From Sediminicola sp035798135 (GTDB taxonomy: Bacteria > Bacteroidota > Bacteroidia > Flavobacteriales > Flavobacteriaceae), in contig JAPFBR010000002.1 of the NCBI GenBank assembly GCA_035798135.1, positions 496,001-560,000 of the forward strand: a DNA stretch of 64,000 nucleotides. Direction: 5' to 3'. A model generated the notes under the pieces. It was given only the letters and a program-made list of their open reading frames with translations. It was not told the DNA's origin and made no database searches. Both the position numbers and the translations under genes were made by a program. Position 1 is the stretch's first letter. Every line of letters starts with the position of its first letter. Shown piece by piece: positions 1 through 8,934 of the stretch.

Positions 1-1164
1 GATGCCGTATTTTGGAATGAGCCATAGATTGAATAAAATGGTGAGAATAGCCAAGAACACCCCCATGACCAATACGGCCCTATAGTATTCGGAATTGTAT
101 AATATAGCATTGTTATTTCCCATTAAAGCATCGTATACTTTTGCCAAGCCTATTAAAAGGACCACTATAAATCCGCCTCTATAGGCCTCGGGCAATAAAT
201 AATAGAGGTCATTAAGGTTCAGTATGATCAATACAAACAATAGACCCGAGACTATAAACAATGTCAAAGAACTCTTTTCATACAACTGTTTCATCCCCAG
301 TTCATCCTTTTTGTTCAATAGTTCCGCTGTCAAAGGATAAGCAATTTGATGCATCGATCTTGCTGGAACCGCTATTACGGTTGCTATAAATATGGCCACG
401 CTGTAATAGGCCACATTTTCAATTTGTATAAACTGGTTGATCATAAACCTGTCTACCTCCAACAATATGACAGAGGCAGAACCCCCTATAATTATGAGGG
501 CACTATAGGTAATTATGCTAGGCGTTGCCTTAGGAAAGGAAAATTCAAGTTTGGGCATTGTTAATCGATACGCATAAATTTTCATTAATATGGTCCGTAA
601 CAAATAGACCCCTACCATTGCCTTTAAGAATACATCAATGGAGATAAGGTCATAGAAGACCAAGAACAATAATATGGTGACCCCTATCCTGGCAAAAACT
701 TCTTTCATAAAATTACCAAATACAGATTTCATCCGTATTCTTGCCCATGAGTAGAACACTTCAAAATAAGCCATGGCAAACCCAATCAAAAATATGTACC
801 AGACATAACCTTTCACAATTTGGTTTTCTTTAGATAAAAAGTCCCCAATCATTGTATTACCAAAATACGTAATGGCGGTGGCGGGTACTATTAAAAAAAG
901 TGGAAGGATCAACATTAAGGTAAGAAAGCCATCAGCACTTTTTTTATCCTCAAAAGCACTATAATATTTCACCAAGGTATTGGGAACCCCAAATGCCAAC
1001 AATGGCATTAATATGGCGGAGGTAGATAAAATTACCCCAACCAGACCATAGTATTCATCAGTAAGAAAGCGGGTATAGAGAAAAAGGGTATTGATGGCGC
1101 CTACCCCAAATCCAAGATAGGTTACAAGGGTGTTTTTTAATGATTGCTTTAATATTATTCCCAT
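1..1164 (-). CDS. Polysaccharide/oligosaccharide flippase (MOP superfamily, Wzx-like), 3' end outside window
   Basis: An open frame of 388 codons runs from an ATG at 1164 down to base 1 without a stop, so the C-terminus is cut off by the window edge. The translation begins MGIILKQSLKNT and contains many long hydrophobic stretches separated by short charged loops, typical of 12-14 TM flippases that move lipid-linked glycans across the inner membrane. The N-terminal pattern (KNTLVTYLGFGVGAINTLF) is characteristic of flavobacterial 'polysaccharide biosynthesis protein / flippase' entries. Its start overlaps the stop of the upstream glycosyltransferase gene by 10 bp, so the two are translationally coupled. 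Family is fairly sure; the substrate cannot be told. Confidence 0.85.
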   Translation of the reverse strand, partial: MGIILKQSLKNTLVTYLGFGVGAINTLFLYTRFLTDEYYGLVGVILSTSAILMPLLAFGVPNTLVKYYSAFEDKKSADGFLTLMLILPLFLIVPATAITYFGNTMIGDFLSKENQIVKGYVWYIFLIGFAMAYFEVFYSWARIRMKSVFGNFMKEVFARIGVTILLFLVFYDLISIDVFLKAMVGVYLLRTILMKIYAYRLTMPKLEFSFPKATPSIITYSALIIIGGSASVILLEVDRFMINQFIQIENVAYYSVAIFIATVIAVPARSMHQIAYPLTAELLNKKDELGMKQLYEKSSLTLFIVSGLLFVLIILNLNDLYYLLPEAYRGGFIVVLLIGLAKVYDALMGNNNAILYNSEYYRAVLVMGVFLAILTILFNLWLIPKYGI

Positions 1165-2435
1165 GTGATCACCTTTGCTAATTTGCCGGTAAGTTCCCGC
1201 CTACTGTATTTCTCTATATGCCTGCTTTTTACATTAAGTTCTTCTTTTTGATACGCCCTGAACCATTTCAACAGCTGATTTTTTATTCCTACACTATCCT
1301 TGTAGGTATAAGCACTACCGGTATTGGTTTCTGAAATCATCTGGGCCACTTCCCAGCCTTGCGGACCAACGCCCAAAATAGGCCGTTCCGCTTTTATATA
1401 TTCAAAGAACTTTCCAGGAATAATCCCTTTTGTTTCTTCACTATCTATTTCTACCAACAATAATACTTGTGAACTTTGTTGCCTTTCAAGTGCTTTTTCA
1501 TGAGATACATACCCCATTAAGCTAATATAAGGCTGCAAACCGTGATTTTTGATAGATTCAAGTACATCCTTACTTACTATACCAATCAACTCCAGCCTCA
1601 GTTCCTTCTTAAAATCCGCATTCTCCTCGGTAAGTTCCTTTAAGGCCTGCCATAGCACTTTTGGATTTCTACCAGTTAACAGAGAACCGATATGTGCTAT
1701 GGTAAACGTATTGTCTAATTTATGGGAAGTACCCATAACCTTATCAAACCCATTTGTTATGACAGTAATAGGTTTGTTGGTAATCTTGGTGAATTCTTGT
1801 TTGGTAATAGTACTGGTCACAATAATGGAATCGGCCTTGTTCAACACCTTGGATTCCAATTGAAGGTGCTTCCTTTGTGAGTTTTTGGTTAATTTTAGTT
1901 TTTTATGATACCCAATGGAGGTCCATGGATCCCTGAAATCAGCTATCCATTGTAACGTATTCCTGTCCCGGAGCTCCATCCCGATTAGATGCACACTATG
2001 TGGTGGGCCGGTAGTAATTATTGTCTGTATACCCTCTTTTTCTATTAATTGCTGTAGATACTTGACGGAAGGCTTTACCCAAAATTTTCTTGCATCGGGT
2101 ATAAAAAGATTTCCCCGGATCCATAACAATGCCTTTTCCAACAACGATTGATCTGTTGTCTGAATAATCCCTGAACTGATTCTTTTGGTATTCTTTTTGG
2201 AAAAAATACCTGCCAACGTATAGGGCTCAAAAATTTTCTGTTTGTATATTTTTATCCCATCTGGAATTTCATTCTCAAAAGTAGTATCGGTGATTGGATA
2301 TTCCGGGTTTTCAGGGACATACACCATCGGCTCCACATTAAAATCCCTTAGATATTTTACAAATTTCAACCACCGCTGTACGCCAGGTCCCCCTGCAGGA
2401 GGCCAATAATAAGTGATGATGAGGACTTTTTTCAT
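1155..2435 (-). CDS. Glycosyltransferase, GT4-like (GT-B fold)
   Basis: 426 aa. The N-terminus MKKVLIITYYWPPAGGPGVQRW is the donor/acceptor loop typical of flavobacterial group-1-type glycosyltransferases, and the C-terminal half carries the motif around EETKGIIPGKFFEYI ... RPILGVGP, matching the E-x7-E/nucleotide-sugar binding region of GT-B retaining enzymes. A degenerate GT4 assignment is therefore reasonable. It lies between a YfhO-type membrane protein (1-base stop/start overlap at 2435) and a flippase (10-bp overlap at 1155-1164), so the three form one minus-strand operon probably making and exporting a surface glycan or glycolipid. The sugar and acceptor cannot be inferred from sequence. 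Confidence 0.88.
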   Translation of the reverse strand: MKKVLIITYYWPPAGGPGVQRWLKFVKYLRDFNVEPMVYVPENPEYPITDTTFENEIPDGIKIYKQKIFEPYTLAGIFSKKNTKRISSGIIQTTDQSLLEKALLWIRGNLFIPDARKFWVKPSVKYLQQLIEKEGIQTIITTGPPHSVHLIGMELRDRNTLQWIADFRDPWTSIGYHKKLKLTKNSQRKHLQLESKVLNKADSIIVTSTITKQEFTKITNKPITVITNGFDKVMGTSHKLDNTFTIAHIGSLLTGRNPKVLWQALKELTEENADFKKELRLELIGIVSKDVLESIKNHGLQPYISLMGYVSHEKALERQQSSQVLLLVEIDSEETKGIIPGKFFEYIKAERPILGVGPQGWEVAQMISETNTGSAYTYKDSVGIKNQLLKWFRAYQKEELNVKSRHIEKYSRRELTGKLAKVITWE

Positions 2436-4870
2436 TATGAGTCTTCCTTTTTACGGAAATCCCATAAAGAAAAACCGATGCCCCCAAGGACAAAAAGACC
2501 TAAAAGCACGGAGCTGGCCAAGGTAATGGTTCCCCCGGTTGCAATCACTTCTGGTTCAAATTTAAATTCTATTTTATGGTTACCTGCAGGTACTTCCATT
2601 GCCCTCAGGATATAATTCACTTTAAAATGGGGAGCTTTTATCCCATTGATATAGGCATTCCACCCATTGGCATAGTACATCTCAGAAAAAACGACCAAGG
2701 CATCTTGGGCGTTTATCGACCTATAAGTCAAATGATTGGGTCTATAATCCAACATTTTAATAGTCGCCGTAGAATCCTTTTGAAAGGAAAGGGTTTTGAT
2801 CTTTGGAAAATCATTGGTATTGATGACCGCCTCATTCACAACATTCAAACTATCCAAAGCTTGAATTTCCTGATTGGCATTTGATACGGGAAGCAATGTG
2901 TTTACAAACCAGGCGTTTCCATTGGCATAAGGATTTAAAGCTGGGTAATCTCTCCCCTCTTCATCTTGCTGAACAACATATTTAACATTCAGCATATTTA
3001 AGACGCGCATATTATTCTTGTACACATGAAAATCAAACAAATCCTGCAATGCTGCTGGTTTTGCTGCGTGATAACCCCCGATGGATTGATGAAAATAAGA
3101 TGTTCTTGCACCATTTAACCCTTCAGCCGGATCGTATACCCTAAAAACCCCAGGGTCTTTAGCTATTTGTTTGTCCATAGCAGTTTCTTGAAAAGGCTCC
3201 TCCATTTGTCTCGCCCTAACAAAATCATTTTCGTTTACATATCTGAGATCAACTCCTACCAAGTCAGATACCAACAGTATCGCCAATGCAAGTGCCAATA
3301 AATTTTCTTTGATTCGCTCCTTGCTATACAGCCATAGTGCTACTGCAGCCAAAAGGACATATACCAAAGACCGGATCAGATCACTGATATAAACCGATTC
3401 CCTGTCCAACTGAATCATGGTCATAACTTCGTCACCAAAGTATTTTCTGTAGGAATCATCACTTTGTCCCACAAAATCGAACGTTCCCTTAAATAGGAAC
3501 AATAGGATCACAAAACCTAAAACAATTAAAACAGAAATCTTTAGGGCGTTTAGTTTTTTGCTTTTCTCCAAAGAAGGCTTAAAAAATTCCACCAAGGCCA
3601 ATACAGCCAAAATAGGGGCACATAATTCAAGTATTACTTGTATGGACGAAACGGCCCTGAACTTATCATATAAAGGGAAGAAATCGATCATGAAATCGGT
3701 CAACAGTCCAAAATTCTTGCCCCATGAAAGTAATAGCGCCATGATGGTTCCGCCTACCAGCCACCATTTCACCCTGCCTTTTACCAAGAAAATCCCTAAA
3801 ATAAAAAGGAAAAACACAATAGCCCCAATATAGGCCGGTGCCGCCACAATTGGCTGGTCTCCCCAGTATAGCGGTAACCCACTGGTAAATTCCAAGGCTT
3901 TTGATCTTGATAATCCTTGATCGGTCAAATAGGTATAGGCGTTGGAATCTGTTCCCAAATTTTCACTATTGGATCCTCCAAACAACCTGGGAACAAATAA
4001 ATTCATAGATTCCGCAATGCCATAACTGTATTGGGTAATATACTCTTTATCCAACCCGCTGGTATTAGCTTTTGGAGATCCATCTGGATTTATGGTAAGT
4101 TCCGTTTTACCTCTGGTACTCCAATCTGCATACTCTTTGGTAGCCATAAGGCTAGTGGCATTCACGAGAATTCCCAAAAATACAGCACCTATCAAAATAC
4201 CCACTGAAATAAAGAAATTCTTGAAAGTTTTATTTCGAATCGCATCGATTAGATAAGTAATCCCCACAACTAACACCAACAACATAAAATAATAGGTCAT
4301 TTGATAGTGATTGGCGCTTACCTCCAATGCCATTGCCAAGGCCGTAAGAATGAAGCCCCAAATATATTTTTTTCTAAAAGTCAGGATAATTCCCGCAAGA
4401 ATAAGTGGTAAGTAGCCAATGGCATGTGCCTTGGCATTGTGGCCCACTCCCAAAATAATAATAAGGTAGGTAGAAAATCCAAAAGCCAATGCCCCTAAAG
4501 CTGCCAGTCTATAGTCCACCTTCATGCAGCATAAGAGAATATAAAAACCAATAAAATACAAGAATAGGTAATCCGCTGGCCTTGGTAAGAATCGGATGAG
4601 AGCATCCAATTGCTTTACATAATTGTGAGGATAGTTGGCCCCCAATTGGTACGTTGGCATCCCGCCAAAGGCACTATTGGTCCAATAGGGCTCTGTCCCA
4701 TTGGTGTTTCTAAAATCGGTCTGTTCCTTGGCCATGCCTGTATACTGGGCAATATCCGATTGAAAGATTTTCTTCCCTTGCAGAACTGGATGGAAATATG
4801 CTAGAGAAGCAACAATAAATAAAACAAGAACAAAGAAATGTATAAATAGCGCCTTAATGCCGATTTTCAT
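2435..4870 (-). CDS. YfhO family membrane protein (GT-C-like)
   Basis: 811 aa integral membrane protein with roughly a dozen hydrophobic helices in the first 550 residues, a soluble C-terminal region and a last TM helix near residue 785. The early loop (FQSDIAQYTGMAKEQ, then FGGMPTYQLG) and the C-terminal section (FSEMYYANGWNAYINGI) are hallmarks of YfhO proteins, a large family resembling GT-C glycosyltransferases; Gram-positive YfhO acts in lipoteichoic acid glycosylation, but the function in Bacteroidota is not established. It shares one base with the glycosyltransferase start downstream and is preceded by the DUF4834 gene 21 bp upstream, so it is probably part of the same transcript. Confidence 0.9.
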   Translation of the reverse strand: MKIGIKALFIHFFVLVLFIVASLAYFHPVLQGKKIFQSDIAQYTGMAKEQTDFRNTNGTEPYWTNSAFGGMPTYQLGANYPHNYVKQLDALIRFLPRPADYLFLYFIGFYILLCCMKVDYRLAALGALAFGFSTYLIIILGVGHNAKAHAIGYLPLILAGIILTFRKKYIWGFILTALAMALEVSANHYQMTYYFMLLVLVVGITYLIDAIRNKTFKNFFISVGILIGAVFLGILVNATSLMATKEYADWSTRGKTELTINPDGSPKANTSGLDKEYITQYSYGIAESMNLFVPRLFGGSNSENLGTDSNAYTYLTDQGLSRSKALEFTSGLPLYWGDQPIVAAPAYIGAIVFFLFILGIFLVKGRVKWWLVGGTIMALLLSWGKNFGLLTDFMIDFFPLYDKFRAVSSIQVILELCAPILAVLALVEFFKPSLEKSKKLNALKISVLIVLGFVILLFLFKGTFDFVGQSDDSYRKYFGDEVMTMIQLDRESVYISDLIRSLVYVLLAAVALWLYSKERIKENLLALALAILLVSDLVGVDLRYVNENDFVRARQMEEPFQETAMDKQIAKDPGVFRVYDPAEGLNGARTSYFHQSIGGYHAAKPAALQDLFDFHVYKNNMRVLNMLNVKYVVQQDEEGRDYPALNPYANGNAWFVNTLLPVSNANQEIQALDSLNVVNEAVINTNDFPKIKTLSFQKDSTATIKMLDYRPNHLTYRSINAQDALVVFSEMYYANGWNAYINGIKAPHFKVNYILRAMEVPAGNHKIEFKFEPEVIATGGTITLASSVLLGLFVLGGIGFSLWDFRKKEDS

Positions 4871-4891
4871 GGTTGGTTATTGTGGTATTAA

Positions 4892-5155
4892 TTAATCAAT
4901 TTCCTCAAAATCTATGTATTCTCCAACTTTATTGGAAGATGTTGAGGAAGTGCCTTCTTTTTTCTCGATGATAACTTCCCCTTCTTTCTCCTCCTCAGGA
5001 GAAGGTTGCTTGGGAAAACCTCCAAACTTTTCTTTGAAATGCTGCTCCGTTTTTTTTGCAGCATATCTCAATATTCTCGGACCAAACCATTTCGCCAATA
5101 TTTTCAGAAAAAAATATACTAACAGAATGATTAATACCGTTCTTAACAAACCCAT
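4892..5155 (-). CDS. DUF4834 family small membrane protein
   Basis: 87 aa. One N-terminal TM helix (about residues 5-23, LLRTVLIILLVYFFLKILA) followed by a basic amphipathic stretch and an acidic, Lys/Glu-rich tail ending in the conserved-looking EYIDFEEID. This layout matches the Bacteroidota family DUF4834, which has no known function. It is the first gene of the minus-strand run into the YfhO, glycosyltransferase and flippase genes. A TATTTTTG -7-like box on the minus strand lies 20 bp before the ATG (5176-5183), without a clear TTG partner. Confidence 0.8.
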   Translation of the reverse strand: MGLLRTVLIILLVYFFLKILAKWFGPRILRYAAKKTEQHFKEKFGGFPKQPSPEEEKEGEVIIEKKEGTSSTSSNKVGEYIDFEEID

Positions 5156-5259
5156 ATTATTTCAAAAATTTATATCAAAAATACAATTCTAACGTTGTAT
5201 AAATAGTGAAAAAGTCATAAAATAATAATAAAAACATGCCTACAATTAACCCCTTAACA

Positions 5260-6216
5260 ATGAAATATCCCCTAATAGTAGTCCTTACAATTTTTTTCCT
5301 TTTGCCCATATCGATGAATTCCCAATATACGGATGTTATTAATTCCAACAGGCCGGGGCAATCCGTTAGTGCTTATGCAGTTGGCAAAAATGTGATCCAA
5401 GCTGAAATAGGCGTCACCATGGAAAAGGACGAACATGTTAAATTGTTCACCGAATCGGATTTTTTGGGGGCCGATGTTGCCTTGCGGTATGGCCTGCTTT
5501 TTGAGCAATTGGAAATTTACTATGAAGGCTCCTATGTGAAGGAAGACATCATTTACACCCGACAAGACCTTGAGGCTACAAGAACAGATTTCACAAGAAA
5601 TAGATTGGGCCTAAAATATTTGCTGTATGATCCTTTTAAAAACCCTGAGAAAAATAAACCCAACCTTTACAGTTGGAAAGCCAACCATGGTTTTAAATTA
5701 AAAAATTTGATCCCTGCCATTTCGGTTTACGCCGGAGCCAATTTTGTATTGGGAGAAAATCCGTATTATTCAGGAGATCCAATAGTTTCTCCCAGCGTTA
5801 TGTTAGCGACCCAAAGTCGGTTGTCCTCTAGGTTTGTACTTATTTCCAATATTGCCTATGATAGGATTGGTACAGATTTTCCTGAAATGAGTTATATTAT
5901 TTCTGTATCCCATGCCTTGGGTAATCCCAAATGGAGTGTATTTCTTGAGCATCAAGGTATTAAAAGTGATCGCTATGCAGATGCAATAGTAAGAACGGGC
6001 GTAGCCTACCTGTTTAATGAGAATTTTCAAGCAGACCTTAATATAGCCACTAATTTTAAAGATACCCCATCCAAACAATTTGGGACCATAGGCTTTTCCT
6101 ACCGATTGGATATGCACCGTGATGAACTGATGCCCATTGAGGACCAAAAGGGCGGAGAAAATGGAAAAATCAATTCCAGCAGCATGAAAAAATCCAAAAA
6201 GAAGAAGAAAAATTAG
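5260..6216 (+). CDS. Outer-membrane transporter-like protein (MetA-pathway/'transporter' family)
   Basis: 318 aa from the ATG at 5260, chosen because a standard signal peptide begins there (MKYPLIVVLTIFFLLP...SQ); an in-frame ATG lies 24 bases upstream at 5236 but would add a non-hydrophobic extension. The mature part begins with a motif (INSNRPGQSVSAYAVGKNV) found in Bacteroidota proteins annotated 'transporter', related to the phenol-degradation MetA outer-membrane family (PF13557), and then alternating amphipathic strands suggesting a beta barrel. The C-terminus ends in a Lys-rich tail (KKSKKKKKN), unusual for a barrel whose last strand normally ends in an aromatic residue. Divergent from DUF4834. 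The substrate is unknown. Confidence 0.72.
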   Translation: MKYPLIVVLTIFFLLPISMNSQYTDVINSNRPGQSVSAYAVGKNVIQAEIGVTMEKDEHVKLFTESDFLGADVALRYGLLFEQLEIYYEGSYVKEDIIYTRQDLEATRTDFTRNRLGLKYLLYDPFKNPEKNKPNLYSWKANHGFKLKNLIPAISVYAGANFVLGENPYYSGDPIVSPSVMLATQSRLSSRFVLISNIAYDRIGTDFPEMSYIISVSHALGNPKWSVFLEHQGIKSDRYADAIVRTGVAYLFNENFQADLNIATNFKDTPSKQFGTIGFSYRLDMHRDELMPIEDQKGGENGKINSSSMKKSKKKKKN

Positions 6217-6357
6217 AACAATATAAATGATGAAATTGACTTTTAAGTAAACTAGGGAAGTCAATGAAAGGGCAATCATCAATTTTCACCAATTATTGAA
6301 ATGGCATTTTATTCTGTTGATTAATATTACTAATATTGACGATAGAAAACCAACAAG

Positions 6358-7479
6358 ATGATCACATTAAAAGAAGCTACTTCAAAAAAGGACTTAAAGA
6401 AATTTGTAACGTTCCCTTTTTCACTTTATAAAGATTCCCCTTATTGGGTTCCTCCCATTATTGCTGATGAACTAGCTTCCTTCGATAAGGCCAATAACCC
6501 GGTTTTCAAAGATGCCGAGGCTTGGTTTTATTTGGCTTACAACGGGGATCAGCTCGTTGGTCGCGTTGCTGCCATTATCAATAGAATTGAGATCAACCAG
6601 CAAAAAGTCAGTAAAATGCGCTTTGGATGGTTCGATTTCATTGATGACTTTGAGGTATCAGGGGCTTTATTGGATAAGGTTGCCGAAATAGGCAAACAAC
6701 ATCAATTGGAATATATGGAAGGCCCCGTGGGTTTCTCCAATATGGATAAAGTAGGAGTGTTGACAGAAGGATTTGACCATATTGGCACCATGATTACATG
6801 GTACAACCATCCTTATTACGTAAACCATTACGAGCATTTCGGTTTTGTAAAAGAAAAGGAGTATGCAGAAAATAAGTTCCCATTTAAAAATGCGGACCCC
6901 AAATTTTTTGAGAAGGCCAATGAATTGGTCAAGCGGCGATATGGTGTAAAGGCCATTAATTTTACCAAGACAAAAGAGGTAATGCCCATGGCCGATAAGA
7001 TGTTCGATCTTTTTAATGAAAGTTATGCCAAATTATCCTCCTTTGTGCCCATCACCGATATTCAAAAAGAATATTTCAAAAAAAAATATATCAGCTTCAT
7101 CAACCCTGAGTACATCAAATTTGTGGTGGACAAGGATGATAATCTTATAGCTTTCAGTATTGTGATGCCCTCATTTTCAGAGGCCCTTCAAAAAGCGAAG
7201 GGAAAACTTTTCCCTTTTGGGATCTATCATTTACTTAAGGCCAAAAAGAAAAGTAAGGATGTAACCTTTTACCTTATTGGAGTGCACCCCGAATATCAAA
7301 ATAAAGGAGTAACTGCAGTTATATTCAGTGAATATCATAAAACATTCTCCGAAAAAGGAATTGAATATTGTTATAGGACACCTGAATTGGAAGATAATGT
7401 GGCTATACGCCAACTTTGGAAACACTTTGATCCACAAATTTACAAGCGACGTAAAACTTTTAGGAAGAACCTGAAATAG
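6358..7479 (+). CDS. GNAT-fold-like acyltransferase, uncharacterised
   Basis: 373 aa, cytosolic, no signal peptide. The first part (FPFSLYKDSPYWVPPII ... DGDQLVGRVAAI-like stretch around residues 60-75) and the C-terminal section (FYLIGVHPEYQNKGVTAVIF, about residues 300-320) look like the beta-strand/acetyl-CoA-binding V/I-x-P-x-x-Q-N-K-G signature of the GNAT superfamily. Homologous flavobacterial proteins of this length are mostly named hypothetical or N-acetyltransferase. It sits alone between an outer-membrane protein and a convergent terminator. No substrate can be suggested. Confidence 0.72.
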   Translation: MITLKEATSKKDLKKFVTFPFSLYKDSPYWVPPIIADELASFDKANNPVFKDAEAWFYLAYNGDQLVGRVAAIINRIEINQQKVSKMRFGWFDFIDDFEVSGALLDKVAEIGKQHQLEYMEGPVGFSNMDKVGVLTEGFDHIGTMITWYNHPYYVNHYEHFGFVKEKEYAENKFPFKNADPKFFEKANELVKRRYGVKAINFTKTKEVMPMADKMFDLFNESYAKLSSFVPITDIQKEYFKKKYISFINPEYIKFVVDKDDNLIAFSIVMPSFSEALQKAKGKLFPFGIYHLLKAKKKSKDVTFYLIGVHPEYQNKGVTAVIFSEYHKTFSEKGIEYCYRTPELEDNVAIRQLWKHFDPQIYKRRKTFRKNLK

Positions 7480-7493
7480 GAATAAAAACAAAT

Positions 7494-7530
7494 AAAAAAT
7501 CCCATATTATATTTAATATGGGATTTTTTT
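7494..7530. terminator. Bidirectional intrinsic terminator
   Basis: An 8-bp inverted repeat CCCATATT (7501-7508) / AATATGGG (7515-7522) flanked by an A-run on the left and a T-run on the right. It lies between convergent genes ending at 7479 (+) and 7548 (-), so it can end transcripts from both sides. Confidence 0.85.
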
Positions 7531-7547
7531 ATATTTCTAGCTGTTGG

Positions 7548-8807
7548 TTATTCACCCATTGCTGCTGCAACTGCCGCTGATAGCCTTTTATAAGTACCAT
7601 TCTCCAATCTCTCACGAATCTCGGAAAAGGCTTCCAATGTCTCATTTATATCGTCCAGTGTATGGGTAGCCGTAGGAATCATTCTTAATAAGATCAATCC
7701 TTTTGGAATAACCGGATATACCACTATAGAACAGAAAATACCATAGTTTTCCCTTAGATCCTTTACCAAGGCCATGGCCTCAGGAATACTACCGTTTAAA
7801 TATACGGGGGTCACACAACTGGTTGTGGTCCCTATATCAAAACCTCTTTCTTTAAGTCCGTTTTGAAGTGCATCCACATTTTCCCAAAGCTTAGCTTTAA
7901 GTTCTGGCATGGTGCGCAACATATCCAAACGTTTCAATGCCCCTTTCACGTAGATCATTGGCAATGATTTAGCGAACATTTGTGAACGTAGGTTGTATTT
8001 TAAGTAATCGATGACCTCTTTATCTGCAGCCAGGAATGCTCCAATACCAGCCATTGATTTGGCAAAGGTGGCGAAATAGACATCTATCCCATCTTGTATA
8101 CCTTGCTCCTCACCTGCACCTGCACCTGTATCACCCAAAGTTCCAAATCCGTGGGCATCATCCACTAAAAATCTGAAATTGTATTTTTTCTTAAGGGCGA
8201 CAATTTCTTTAAGTTTCCCTTGTTCCCCTCGCATACCGAATACACCTTCAGAGATAACTAAAATACCTCCCCCGGTCTGTTCTGCCATTTTAGTGGCTCG
8301 ATCCAAGTTCTTTTCAAGACTTTCAATATCATTGTGCATAAAGGTAAAACGTTTACCCATGTGTAGCCTCACTCCGTCTATAATACAGGCATGAGCATCC
8401 ACATCGTATACAATGATATCATCTTTAGAAACCAAAGCGTCAATCGTAGACAAAATGCCCTGATATCCGAAGTTTAGTAAATAAGCAGATTGCTTGTTCA
8501 CAAAAGCAGCCAATTCTTGCTCCAATTGCTCATGAAAATCGGTATGACCACTCATCATCCTTGCTCCCATAGGAAAAGCTGCACCATATTCCGCCGCTGT
8601 TTCAGCATCTACCTTTTTTACTTCAGGCCTGTTTGCAAGACCTAAGTAATCATTGATACTCCAGGTAATTACTTCCTTTCCTCGAAATTTCATTCTGTTG
8701 GAAATAGGCCCTTCCAGTTTAGGAAAAACAAAATATCCTTCTGCTTGGGAGGCCCACTTACCTAGTGGCCCCTTATTGTCAATTATTCTATCAAATAAGT
8801 CTCTCAT
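7548..8807 (-). CDS. PLP-dependent acyltransferase of the serine palmitoyltransferase/KBL family; candidate cysteate acyltransferase (CapB-like)
   Basis: 419 aa, alpha-oxoamine synthase fold. Visible motifs are SINDYLGL near residue 50 (the family SNDYLGL), VDDAHGFGTLG around 215-225 (Asp/His contacting PLP) and FATFAKSMAGIGAF around 245 with the Schiff-base lysine in AKS. Such enzymes condense an amino acid with a fatty acyl-CoA. In gliding Bacteroidota the homologue beside a cysteine-synthase-like gene has been shown to use cysteate for capnine (sulfonolipid) synthesis (CapB / Cfat). The neighbour upstream here is exactly such an enzyme, so I infer the sulfonolipid role; serine palmitoyltransferase is the alternative. 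It ends at a bidirectional terminator and has its own -7 box. Confidence 0.85.
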   Translation of the reverse strand: MRDLFDRIIDNKGPLGKWASQAEGYFVFPKLEGPISNRMKFRGKEVITWSINDYLGLANRPEVKKVDAETAAEYGAAFPMGARMMSGHTDFHEQLEQELAAFVNKQSAYLLNFGYQGILSTIDALVSKDDIIVYDVDAHACIIDGVRLHMGKRFTFMHNDIESLEKNLDRATKMAEQTGGGILVISEGVFGMRGEQGKLKEIVALKKKYNFRFLVDDAHGFGTLGDTGAGAGEEQGIQDGIDVYFATFAKSMAGIGAFLAADKEVIDYLKYNLRSQMFAKSLPMIYVKGALKRLDMLRTMPELKAKLWENVDALQNGLKERGFDIGTTTSCVTPVYLNGSIPEAMALVKDLRENYGIFCSIVVYPVIPKGLILLRMIPTATHTLDDINETLEAFSEIRERLENGTYKRLSAAVAAAMGE

Positions 8808-8829
8808 TTAGACTGCTTAGTTTAGATGG

Positions 8830-8837
8830 CAAAAGTA
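8830..8837 (-). promoter_or_regulatory. Putative -7 box of the CapB-like gene
   Basis: On the minus strand this reads TACTTTTG, matching the Bacteroidota consensus TAnnTTTG, 22 bp before the ATG at 8807. No clear TTG -33 partner is visible. Its presence, with the hairpin at 8882-8912, suggests that the acyltransferase gene is transcribed separately from the upstream gene. Confidence 0.4.
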
Positions 8838-8881
8838 TAGATTTTTAATAAGGATTCATAATTATTTTCAGGAATCAACAA

Positions 8882-8912
8882 AAAATCAATGACTGTACGA
8901 GTCATTGATTTT
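8882..8912 (-). terminator. Hairpin between the two capnine-type genes
   Basis: Perfect 13-bp stem AAAATCAATGACT (8882-8894) / AGTCATTGATTTT (8900-8912) with a 5-nt loop, 22 bp after the stop of the upstream PLP enzyme. Only a short T stretch follows on the minus strand, so it may be a terminator or a partial attenuator. Confidence 0.6.
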
Positions 8913-8934
8913 ATTTGAGCCCAATATTATGACC

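Noticed and set aside
346..564. 72-aa plus-strand frame
   Set aside because: Lies wholly antisense inside the flippase gene, low-complexity Tyr/Gly/Arg translation, no family-like features.
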